Source: an uncultured bacterium
GTDB lineage: Bacteria > Bacteroidota > Bacteroidia > Bacteroidales > Muribaculaceae
Length of the DNA stretch: 13,632 bases
Assembly: GCA_905214735.1 (NCBI GenBank)
Contig: CAJMNI010000054.1
Coordinates: 1 to 13,632, forward strand
Reading direction: 5' to 3'
Under the pieces are notes generated by a model. That model saw only the letters and a program-made list of their open reading frames with translations. It did not search any database and was not told where the DNA came from. Below, piece by piece: positions 1-5,834 of the stretch (within the stretch, counting starts at the first letter, position 1; every line of letters starts with the position of its first letter). The translations under genes and the position numbers were made by a program.

Positions 1-4
1 ACTT

Positions 5-18
5 GGCTCCTCGGAGCC
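5..18. other. Short perfect inverted repeat at the left edge
   Basis: GGCTC and GAGCC form a five-base stem closed by a CTCG loop (six bases if the loop is TC). It lies 60 bases before the GxxExxY start codon and is followed by AT-rich DNA without a clear T-run. It could be the end of an upstream transcription unit that lies outside the window, or a cloverleaf-like edge of the accessory segment. Nothing decides between these. Confidence 0.4.
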
Positions 19-77
19 GTTAACAAATTCTCAAAAAATAACCGAAGTATTGTTTATAGAATTTAATACATATATTC

Positions 78-464
78 ATGAATGCAGCCGAACTTAATGA
101 TCTCTCTCGGAAAATTATTGGTGCAGCAATTGAAGTTCACTCGATTTTAGGACCCGGTCTTCTTGAGGAGGCATACGAGGCCGCCCTATGTCATGAGCTA
201 CATCTAAGAGATATAAATGCAAAACGACAGGTATCCATGCCTGTAATCTACAAAGGTGTTGAAGTTAAAGATCCATATCGCATGGATCTTTTGGTGGAAG
301 GGGAGATTGTGGTTGAGCTAAAAGCCACTCAGGAAAATTCTCCTTTACATGCCAAACAACTGCTTACATATTTGAAGCTCAGCGGCAAAAAGCTCGGTCT
401 TCTGATTAATTTCAACCATGAGGTGCTTAAGGAAGGACTAACAAGAGTCGTTAATCATCTATAA
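78..464 (+). CDS. GxxExxY family protein (PD-(D/E)XK nuclease-like)
   Basis: The 128-residue protein carries the family-naming motif G27-LL-E30-EA-Y33 and then the PD-(D/E)XK pattern: D70 in RMDLLV, E80 and K82 in VELKA, and a QxxxY motif (Q94 to Y98) like that of RecB-type nucleases. All the expected acidic and lysine positions are present and the length is normal for the family, so the gene looks intact. The family is known only as a predicted nuclease-fold protein, often in several copies per genome, with no established substrate. The gene is AT-richer than its neighbours: I count about 43% G+C over 121-420, against visibly higher values in the glycogen operon, which suggests recent acquisition. 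A palindromic repeat array begins 25 bases after its stop. No neighbour suggests a pathway. The family call is firm; nuclease activity and a link to the repeats are inference. Confidence 0.9.
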   Translation: MNAAELNDLSRKIIGAAIEVHSILGPGLLEEAYEAALCHELHLRDINAKRQVSMPVIYKGVEVKDPYRMDLLVEGEIVVELKATQENSPLHAKQLLTYLKLSGKKLGLLINFNHEVLKEGLTRVVNHL

Positions 465-488
465 GCTCAACTCAACACGAAGCTAAAT

Positions 489-706
489 CTTAGCGCCTTT
501 GCGCCTTAGCGCGAGATCTTAACATGCCAGCCGCGCATCCAGTTGTTCTCTCGCAAAGATCGCAAAGCCGCAGAGGCCAGTGAGCACTGTCTTAGCGCCT
601 CTGCGCCTCTGCGCGAGATCTTGAGAATGCCAGCCGTGAATCCAATTATTGTTCTCTCGCAGAGATTGCTAAGCCGCAGAGCCGGCCTAACACGCCAGCG
701 AGCACT
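489..706. repeat. Tandem pair of ~100-base palindromic repeats with 8-base periodicity
   Basis: Unit 1 spans about 489-588 and unit 2 about 591-706. Each starts with a plus-oriented stretch of GCG-spaced octamers (489-520 and 591-622, with steps such as CTTAGCGC, CTTTGCGC and CTCTGCGC, ending in GAGATCTT). Next comes a linker with ATGCCAGCCG, then the same pattern inverted (546-575 and 652-681, beginning TTCTCTCGCA). Each closes with GCCAGYGAGCACT (576-588 and 694-706). The arms are only partly complementary but could form long imperfect hairpins. A short 7-base tandem (CACTATT) follows at 703-719. The stretch 465-729 has no credible gene; open frames there are low-complexity readings of the repeat. 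Octamer repeats of this kind are, from memory, scattered through many bacterial genomes. Confidence 0.8.
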
Positions 707-729
707 ATTCACTATTCACCCACTATCAG

Positions 730-1143
730 CTATCGCCGGCGCAGCTTCATCGACACCAGCTTCCATAGCATCAGGAGGAGTATCAATACGAGCGCTGCGT
801 CGCCGGCCTGCATTCTTAGCCGCTGCCATCCCGTCATTCTGACAGACACCTTCTCCACGCGCGTCACTACTACCGTATCCCTCACGCTCTTGACAAGCGT
901 GTCGACGCGCAACCGATAAAGGCGCCGGTCGCGATAACTCTCCTTCACCACAGTGTCCCCTCTCACATAAAGAAACACCGAATCACGAAGCCACACCGAA
1001 TCATGCATCTCGCGCAATTCTCTCAACGTGTCGGAATGATAAACCGGAACCTCAACCATAACCGGCGCCACCGACTTCCGATGACACCCTCCCGCGATGC
1101 CGCCTGCAAGAAGCAGCAACGCCACAATAACAAGTTTCTTCAT
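730..1143 (-). CDS. Small putative lipoprotein with C-terminal membrane segment, function unknown
   Basis: The 137-residue protein starts with a positively charged, hydrophobic leader ending in IAGGC, so C20 is the likely lipidated cysteine (the -3 residue is Ala rather than the usual Leu). The middle, roughly residues 30-105, is charged and strongly periodic, with repeated R/D-DTVV-type steps that would suit an extended beta or coiled structure. A second hydrophobic segment at about 115-130 ends in a basic KLRRR tail. Proteins of this look, with a lipobox and recurring DSV/DTV steps, occur in Bacteroidetes near phage-like lysis genes, so a spanin-like or cell-envelope role is possible. No lysis gene is present here, and I do not recognise a named family. 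It lies alone between the repeat array and the 20-base tandem repeat. The start is supported by the leader itself. Confidence 0.7.
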   Translation of the reverse strand: MKKLVIVALLLLAGGIAGGCHRKSVAPVMVEVPVYHSDTLRELREMHDSVWLRDSVFLYVRGDTVVKESYRDRRLYRLRVDTLVKSVRDTVVVTRVEKVSVRMTGWQRLRMQAGDAALVLILLLMLWKLVSMKLRRR

Positions 1144-1205
1144 TTACGGAAATTATTAGAAATTCATCCGCAAATGTGAATAAAAACCCGGGACGGCCCT
1201 CCCTA

Positions 1206-1284
1206 TCCCTTTACAACAGAGAGGATCCCTTTACAACAGAGAGGATCCCTTTACAACAGAGAGGATCCCTGTACAACAGAGAGG
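1206..1284. repeat. Four-copy 20-base tandem repeat (VNTR)
   Basis: Copies lie at 1206-1225, 1226-1245, 1246-1265 and 1266-1284 with the unit TCCCTTTACAACAGAGAGGA. The first three are identical apart from the first junction, and the fourth has G for T (CTGTACAACA) and runs into the hairpin at 1283-1306. Each junction makes a GGATCC. The array lies between the Sel1-repeat gene (its stop side) and the upstream region of the lipoprotein gene, both on the minus strand. Read on the minus strand, the unit repeats the pyrimidine-rich tail CTCTCTGTTGTA that follows the hairpin. Confidence 0.93.
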
Positions 1285-1306
1285 CGTGCCGCTTTCACGA
1301 CACGCC
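1283..1306 (-). terminator. Hairpin after the Sel1-repeat gene, probable weak terminator
   Basis: On the minus strand, nine bases (GGCGTGTCG) pair with CGGCACGCC, with one T:G wobble, around a TGAAAG loop. The hairpin lies 25 bases past the stop of the Sel1-repeat gene and is followed by CTCTCTGTTGT, a pyrimidine-rich but not pure T tail. The stem is convincing; efficient intrinsic termination is less certain. Confidence 0.55.
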
Positions 1307-1331
1307 ATGTAATATTATTACTTCCCGCAAA

Positions 1332-2177
1332 TCACTTGCGTTTGCTCTTCTTCTTTTTGTTTTTCGTCGATTTCTTTCCGTCGGTTTTCTTGCTCTTCTT
1401 GGAAGTGGAAGACGCCGAAACAGTTTTCTTCTTAGCCGTAGTCTTATGAGCGACCGTCCTCGATGGGGCGGCCTTCACTCCGCGGGCCTCGAGCTGCTGC
1501 GCCTGCTGCGCCGCATCCTTATAGTTCTGTGCGGCGGCGATCTTGAAATATTTCAACGCCCGGGGAAGATCCTGACTCATGCCGGCGCCGTTCATCAGCG
1601 CGTAAGCGAACTTATACGCCCCCTCGGCATTCCCCTGCTCCGCGGCACGCCAATAATTTTCCGCCGCTATCCTCTTGTCGGGGAGCACGCCGACGCCATC
1701 GGCAAACATATCGCCGATCTGCACCTGCGCAAGCGGATGGCCGTTACCGGCAGCCTTGCGAAACCAATAGGCCGCCTCGTGGAGATCCTTCTTCGAATGC
1801 ACGCCGTCGCGATAGAAAGTCGCCAGCATATATTGCGACTCCGGATCGCCGTTGCTCGCTCCGCGCGCATACCAGCGCCAGGCCTCCGCCTCATCTTTCG
1901 CCACACCGGCGCCCGACAGATAGCAGGCGCCGACTATCCGCATCGCCAGCACGTCGCCATTACGCGCCTTCTCGATGTTTCCCTTGAAATCACCCGGCGC
2001 CGCAACTCCGTTGAGTGCCTTCCGCTCATCTGCCAGACGCGACGTCAGCGAAGTGCTCGCATTATACAGAGAATCTGTAGAAACCTTTTTCTGGGCGAAG
2101 AGCGCCGCTTCGCCGCACGCCGCCATCAGAAGGGCGGCCAACAAAACTTTTCCTATATGCTTATTCATCTTAATCAT
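1332..2177 (-). CDS. Secreted Sel1-like repeat protein with lysine-rich tail
   Basis: This 281-residue protein has an N-terminal signal sequence (hydrophobic stretch at 11-20, probable cleavage after the Ala of ALFAQ near residue 28). A cysteine at 21 sits in MAAC, a poor lipobox, so export by signal peptidase I is more likely. Residues about 73-215 hold four Sel1-type TPR units, with the usual GD/GNxxAxxxLGxxYxxGxGV layout and aromatic WYxxAA steps (for example AWRWYARGA, AYWFRKAAG, NYWRAAEQG). Sel1 repeats form alpha-solenoids that bind protein partners; no enzyme is expected. Residues about 237-281 are almost only Lys, Ser and Thr, ending KKKKSKRK, which could bind polyanions or the envelope. 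Translation may start at the second Met (position 2168), which gives a shorter leader. A hairpin separates it from the DUF349 gene upstream. Confidence 0.88.
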   Translation of the reverse strand: MIKMNKHIGKVLLAALLMAACGEAALFAQKKVSTDSLYNASTSLTSRLADERKALNGVAAPGDFKGNIEKARNGDVLAMRIVGACYLSGAGVAKDEAEAWRWYARGASNGDPESQYMLATFYRDGVHSKKDLHEAAYWFRKAAGNGHPLAQVQIGDMFADGVGVLPDKRIAAENYWRAAEQGNAEGAYKFAYALMNGAGMSQDLPRALKYFKIAAAQNYKDAAQQAQQLEARGVKAAPSRTVAHKTTAKKKTVSASSTSKKSKKTDGKKSTKNKKKKSKRK

Positions 2178-2214
2178 TCGGGGATCTTAAGAAGCCGACA
2201 GATAACGCAAACAA

Positions 2215-2251
2215 ATGCAGCTTTCCTCCATAGATCAGAGGAGAGCCGCAT
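2215..2251 (-). terminator. Strong hairpin terminator after the DUF349 gene
   Basis: On the minus strand, a 14-position stem runs from ATGCGGCTCTCCTC to GAGGAAAGCTGCAT, with one C-A mismatch and one wobble, around a nine-base loop. It is followed directly by TTTGTTTG. It begins about 48 bases after the DUF349 stop codon and ends 37 bases before the Sel1-repeat gene. This fits a Rho-independent terminator that separates the two genes; partial read-through or a leader role for the Sel1 gene cannot be excluded. Confidence 0.65.
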
Positions 2252-2298
2252 CTGCTTATCATTTGTAGGCCGGTCTGAACCGAGCCCGATATTCGGAA

Positions 2299-4221
2299 TT
2301 ATTCTTTCTCTTCGCTGTCGATCACGGCGATCTTCTGCTCGATCTCCTTGATGTCATCCTTGAGACGCGAGATTTTTCTCTCCATCTCCTTCATCATCGA
2401 ATTCCCCTGCGAGCTTTTAACGCTGAAGAATCCCATATTGTTCTCGATGGTCTGGAGTTCGTTGCGGCGGCTGTCAAGAGCGCGCACGAGACGGTCGCGC
2501 TCGCGGTCGATCTTCTGGCCGTCACCCTTCAGCGAATTGACACGGGCATGGAAGTTGTCCATGCGTGCACGGCTCTCGCGCGAATTATAGGCGCCGTAAA
2601 GTGCGTCGCAGACTTCGCGATACTCGGCAAACACCTTGTCTTTCAGCTTGAACGGCACGAATCCGATCTCGTTCCATTCCGCCTGTAATTCCTTGACTTT
2701 GCCAATCACCTCGCTGCGGTCGCCATCTTTCGGAAGCTCGTTGAGCTTGGCGATGATGGCACGCTTCTTCTCCAGATTCTCGTTCTCCTCGTGACGGCGC
2801 TCCTTGTTCTGCTTCTTGCGCTCGTCGAAGAAGTAATTGCATGCCTGGGTGAAGCGCTGCCAGATAGCGTCGCTCTGCTTGCGGGGCACGCTGCCGATCT
2901 TCTTCCATTCGGCCTGCAGTTTGACAATCTCTGCTGTTGCCTGACGGATATCATCGGTTCCCTTCAGAGCCTCAGCCTTCTCGCAGAGGGCTGTCTTCTT
3001 CTCGAGGTTGGCGCTGAACTCGTCGCGCACTTTCTGAAAATATGCCGTCTTGGCCTCGAAGAAGGCATCGCAATCCTTGCGGAAACGGGCGTAAAGAGCG
3101 GTGTTGGCCTTCTTCGACGCGAAACCATACTCGCGCCATTTCTTCTGAAGGGCAATCACCTTGTCGGTGGCCTCTCCCCAGGCGTTGAAGGAGTTGATCT
3201 TCGTCAGATCGATGGCCTCAACCTCCTCGCAGAGAGCCGTCTTCGCCTCCTCGTTGGCCTGCTCGTCGGCCTTGCGTTTCTCAAAATATTCCTGATGGCG
3301 CTTGTTGACCACGGTCGAAGCCTCCTTGAACTCCTCCCAGAGCGACTCGCGGATATCCTTGGCCACGGGGCCGAGGTTACGCCATTCGTCGTGGAGTCCC
3401 TGCAGCGAACGGAACGCAGCCACCGGATCGGGCGCGTCGGCAAGCTTCTTGGCCGATTCGATAAGCTGGCGCTTAGCCTCAAGATTTTTCTTGAAATCGA
3501 GGTCGCGCAGCTCTTTGTTCATCTTCAGATGGTCGTAGAACTGCTCCACAACCGTCTGGAAAGTCTTCCAGGTCTCCGTCTCTGCGGGAGCCGGAATATC
3601 CTTTATCGCCTTGAAATCCTGCTGAAGCTGCTGGAATTCGGGGAATTTCACGTTGACATTGTCGATGTCGCCGGCGATTTCCTTCATCTTGTCGATGATC
3701 TCCATCTTCTTTGCGAGGTTCTCCTTGCGGCGTTCCTCGTCGGCGGCGATGAAAGCCGCGCGGCGCTCCTTGAATTCGGAGTAAAGAGTTTTCATCTCGT
3801 TTTCCACTTCATCGGGCGTCGACGAGAAAGCCTCGGGCTGATTGCCGGCCTCTATGAACGCGTTGAGCTCTTCGAGATTCTCCCGGCTCTTGATGTTGAA
3901 AAACGCCTGTTTAATGGCTGTCACCTCGCGATGGGCCTCCATATTGTCGGCGGCGAGGATCTCTTTGAGTGCGTCAAGAAGTTCCTGCTTGCTCATGGAG
4001 TGGAAGCGTTTTCCCTCTTCGGCCGAGGGAGTTTCCTCTGCCGGAGCGGCTTCGCTCTCCTGCGAGTCGGCCACCGCCTCTATTGCGAGGGAGGGCGACG
4101 ACGTCTCAGCACATTCTGTCTCTTTCTCTTTCAAACATTCCTTTTCAGGCCCGGCTGCTGCGGGCGAAGTCTCGGGGCGCGTGGACTCCTCGATCGGATC
4201 CACTTTTTCGTTCTCGTTCAT
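2299..4221 (-). CDS. DUF349 repeat protein, cytoplasmic coiled-coil
   Basis: The 640-residue protein has an acidic, Glu/Ala/Pro-rich low-complexity head (1-70), a helical stretch (75-175) and about five DUF349 units near 178-260, 262-335, 345-415, 425-495 and 502-565. Four of the units show the family's W-x-x-x-G turn: EWRNLG (279-284), KWREYG (361-366), EWKKIG (438-443) and EWNEIG (515-520). Each is followed by a helix with aromatic pairs such as ACNYFFDER. The tail (570-640) is a predicted coiled coil rich in Lys/Glu/Asp. There is no signal peptide or membrane segment. DUF349 proteins are widespread in Bacteroidetes and Actinobacteria and have no settled biochemical role; an extended scaffolding rod is a fair structural guess only. 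It has its own promoter at 4298-4328 and a hairpin terminator, so it is probably monocistronic. Confidence 0.92.
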   Translation of the reverse strand: MNENEKVDPIEESTRPETSPAAAGPEKECLKEKETECAETSSPSLAIEAVADSQESEAAPAEETPSAEEGKRFHSMSKQELLDALKEILAADNMEAHREVTAIKQAFFNIKSRENLEELNAFIEAGNQPEAFSSTPDEVENEMKTLYSEFKERRAAFIAADEERRKENLAKKMEIIDKMKEIAGDIDNVNVKFPEFQQLQQDFKAIKDIPAPAETETWKTFQTVVEQFYDHLKMNKELRDLDFKKNLEAKRQLIESAKKLADAPDPVAAFRSLQGLHDEWRNLGPVAKDIRESLWEEFKEASTVVNKRHQEYFEKRKADEQANEEAKTALCEEVEAIDLTKINSFNAWGEATDKVIALQKKWREYGFASKKANTALYARFRKDCDAFFEAKTAYFQKVRDEFSANLEKKTALCEKAEALKGTDDIRQATAEIVKLQAEWKKIGSVPRKQSDAIWQRFTQACNYFFDERKKQNKERRHEENENLEKKRAIIAKLNELPKDGDRSEVIGKVKELQAEWNEIGFVPFKLKDKVFAEYREVCDALYGAYNSRESRARMDNFHARVNSLKGDGQKIDRERDRLVRALDSRRNELQTIENNMGFFSVKSSQGNSMMKEMERKISRLKDDIKEIEQKIAVIDSEEKE

Positions 4222-4297
4222 AGATTATATTTGTTAGGTTTCCCGGTCCCGCCGGGAATTATTATTTGCTGAGTAAGCACATTTTCTAAGTAAGCGC

Positions 4298-4328
4298 CAA
4301 ATTTACAACAATTTGATGTAACCTGCAA
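4298..4328 (-). promoter_or_regulatory. Bacteroidetes-type promoter for the DUF349 gene
   Basis: On the minus strand, TTG (complement of 4326-4328), a spacer of exactly 20 bases and TAAATTTG (complement of 4298-4305) match the Bacteroidetes primary sigma consensus TTTG / N19-21 / TAnnTTTG. The transcript would start near 4291, giving a leader of about 70 bases before the start codon at 4221. Confidence 0.7.
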
Positions 4329-4359
4329 TAAATCCGGCCTCTTTTTTCTCCTCGCGGTT

Positions 4360-5184
4360 TTATTTCACCACTTTTGCCTCTATCACGCGGATATCTTTTT
4401 TCGGCCGGTCGGCGGTTCCGGTCTCGGCATTCTGGATCTTCTCCACCACGTCCATTCCCGACACCACTTCGCCGAATACTGTATACTGCCCGTCGAGATG
4501 GGGCGTGCCTCCGACGCTCATGTATTCGTTCTTGATATCCTCGGTGAAGGGGGAAACGGTCACCGCTGCCTCGGTCTCGTCGATGAGTTGCTTCTTGAGG
4601 GCGTCGAAACCGGCACGGTCACCTGCGTTGCGGAAGCTCTCGAACTCAGCGAGGTGTGCTTCGACAAGTTTGTTGAAGTAATCCTGACGGGCGCGCATCA
4701 GCTGCTGGGCCGACACTCTCTCGGCCATCGCAGGCGTCAGCTTCTCTCCAGTCACGATATAGAACTGCGACGCCGAGCTCTCGCGCTTCGGGTTGACCTC
4801 GTCGCCGGTGCGGGCCGCTGCCACGGCGCCATATTTGTGGTAATGTTTCGGATAGAGGATCTCCGCCGGAACCGTATAGCCGAGGTCTCCCCCGCCGAGC
4901 ATGGCGGTCGAATCCGCCGTGCGCGAGTCAGGATCGCCGGCCTGGACCATAAAGTCTTTGATCACCCGGTGAAAAAGGACTCCGTTATATATACCCTCCC
5001 TCACATTCTTCAGGAAGTTGTCGCGGTGTTTGGGCGTGTCGTTGTAAAGGCGGATCCTGATGTTTCCTTCGGTCGTTTTCAGTTCCACCTCAGGTTCTTT
5101 CGCAACCGATGCCTTTACCGGCTGCTGGGCGTTAGCTGTTGCCATCACTGTGAGTAATATTGCAAATATGATTTTCTTTATCAT
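4360..5184 (-). CDS. Periplasmic cyclophilin-type peptidylprolyl isomerase
   Basis: This 274-residue protein catalyses cis-trans isomerisation of X-Pro bonds in exported proteins. A signal peptide (1-19) ends in TANA before QQP. The cyclophilin fold runs from about 33. The catalytic pocket is intact: H72-R73 in LFHRVI, then F78, M79 and Q81 in DFMVQAGD, corresponding to R55, F60, M61 and Q63 of human cyclophilin A. SASQFYIVTG (137-146) and HLDGQYTVFG (229-238) are the later core strands; the tryptophan that binds cyclosporin in human CypA is His229 here, as in many bacterial cyclophilins. Between those strands lies an unusual helical, charged insertion of about 80 residues (147-228), where compact cyclophilins have only a short loop. 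It follows the 5249-5623 gene on the same strand with no clear promoter between them, so the two are probably co-transcribed. Confidence 0.95.
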   Translation of the reverse strand: MIKKIIFAILLTVMATANAQQPVKASVAKEPEVELKTTEGNIRIRLYNDTPKHRDNFLKNVREGIYNGVLFHRVIKDFMVQAGDPDSRTADSTAMLGGGDLGYTVPAEILYPKHYHKYGAVAAARTGDEVNPKRESSASQFYIVTGEKLTPAMAERVSAQQLMRARQDYFNKLVEAHLAEFESFRNAGDRAGFDALKKQLIDETEAAVTVSPFTEDIKNEYMSVGGTPHLDGQYTVFGEVVSGMDVVEKIQNAETGTADRPKKDIRVIEAKVVK

Positions 5185-5201
5185 CTGATTTGGTGTTAAT
5201 G

Positions 5202-5223
5202 CCTGCTTAATACCTTAAGCAAG
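5202..5223. other. Intergenic hairpin before the cyclophilin gene
   Basis: CCTGCTTAA and TTAAGCAAG form a nine-position stem (one G:T wobble) around a TACC loop. It lies 18 bases upstream of the cyclophilin start and 26 bases past the stop of the preceding minus-strand gene. No T-run follows on the minus strand, so it resembles an mRNA processing or stability element, or an operator, more than an intrinsic terminator. Confidence 0.45.
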
Positions 5224-5248
5224 CTGTCGTTTTCTCTCCGCGCAGTTA

Positions 5249-5623
5249 TCACATCGGCTCTCCCTCGGGGTGGATGCGCTTGAAGATGCGGCGGAAGTTA
5301 TTGTCGGAAAGGCGGAGCTCTTCGGCGCGTTCCATATAGTCTTCTCCCCAGATGCTCTGCAGAAGCGAGCCGATATAGCGGCGTTCGCGGTCTTTCGCTA
5401 TCGCCCCTTCGATCAGGGGAGCGAGCCAGGGCTCGAACTTCTCGCGGTCGATCGCACTGAGATAGCGCGCCGTGCTGGCCAGGAACTGCCCCGAGGCGTC
5501 GACCGCCTTGAGCTTCTCGATAAGTTCCGGCATCTCTTCTATGCAACTGTCGGCATTGTCGACGATATACTCATAGATCGCCATCCCCTCTTTTTCCAGA
5601 TTTTCTAATGATTCGTTCATCAT
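5249..5623 (-). CDS. Conserved-looking small cytoplasmic protein, function unknown
   Basis: I do not recognise the family. From the start chosen here (5623) the protein is 124 residues, soluble, acidic and mostly helical, with no signal peptide or membrane segment. It includes a segment rich in Asp/Glu (ADSCIEEMPELIEKL), a GQFLASTARYL stretch, a WLAPLIEGAI helix and a C-terminal RRIFKRIHPEG. The frame stays open upstream to another Met at 5692, but those 23 extra residues are the translation of a GC-rich hairpin (5649-5674) and read as basic, unconserved-looking sequence, so I prefer the inner Met-Met start. A TAnnTTTG box (5734-5741) precedes it. It is the first gene of a likely two-gene unit with the cyclophilin, which hints at housekeeping rather than accessory use. 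Confidence 0.7.
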   Translation of the reverse strand: MMNESLENLEKEGMAIYEYIVDNADSCIEEMPELIEKLKAVDASGQFLASTARYLSAIDREKFEPWLAPLIEGAIAKDRERRYIGSLLQSIWGEDYMERAEELRLSDNNFRRIFKRIHPEGEPM

Positions 5624-5648
5624 GTCAAACTTTTGATTGCCTTCATGT

Positions 5649-5674
5649 TTCCGGCCGGCATTTCGCCGGCGGAA
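5649..5674. other. GC-rich hairpin in the leader of the 5249-5623 gene
   Basis: TTCCGGCCGGC and GCCGGCGGAA pair over ten positions with one bulged G, around an ATTTC loop. The hairpin lies between the likely transcription start (about 5727) and the preferred start codon at 5623, so it would fold in the 5' untranslated RNA. If translation starts at 5692 instead, it would lie inside the coding region. Confidence 0.5.
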
Positions 5675-5733
5675 GAGCATCGCGTCTGCCATAAAACATC
5701 GCGATTCGCCGAGGCAATTCTGTAATTCTAATG

Positions 5734-5741
5734 CAAAAGTA
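5734..5741 (-). promoter_or_regulatory. -7 box (TACTTTTG) for the minus-strand pair
   Basis: On the minus strand TACTTTTG matches TAnnTTTG, in an AT-rich stretch upstream of the 5249-5623 gene. No TTG lies at the right distance; a -33 element would overlap the plus-strand -7 box at 5754-5761. Support is therefore the -7 box and its position only. Confidence 0.45.
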
Positions 5742-5753
5742 AAAAATAATTTT

Positions 5754-5761
5754 TAAATTTG
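5754..5761 (+). promoter_or_regulatory. -7 box (TAAATTTG) for the cytidylate-kinase-like gene
   Basis: TAAATTTG matches the Bacteroidetes -7 consensus and would start RNA near 5768, about 67 bases before the start codon at 5835. The -33 position (around 5730) reads AATG rather than TTTG. It lies in the same AT-rich block as the opposing -7 box, so the two promoters share their core region. Confidence 0.45.
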
Positions 5762-5834
5762 CGCTAAGAAAGAGAGAAGTTAGGGCTCATTCAATAAAAA
5801 TGTTGAGAGTTTCGCGCTTCCAAATGGCAGAAAT

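Noticed and set aside
489..706. CRISPR array
   Set aside because: The repeats are palindromic, only two units, contiguous and imperfect, with no unique spacers of constant length and no cas genes.
506..842. Short open frames on both strands across 506-842
   Set aside because: They are translations of the octamer repeat array and of the antisense of the lipoprotein gene; repeated Leu/Arg/Ala sequence without a domain.
1144..1175. Promoter of the lipoprotein gene (CACATTTG on the minus strand)
   Set aside because: It has CA instead of TA in the -7 box and no TTG at the right distance, so it is too weak to list as a feature.
1176..2351. Plus-strand open frame of 391 codons opposite the Sel1-repeat gene
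   Set aside because: It begins inside the 20-base tandem repeat, runs antisense to a clear Sel1-repeat gene, and its protein is low-complexity Arg/Leu/Ser with no domain.
2791..4272. Plus-strand open frame of 493 codons opposite the DUF349 gene
   Set aside because: It is a Leu/Glu/Val-rich mirror of the biased DUF349 codons; the minus-strand gene has recognisable domains, promoter and terminator.
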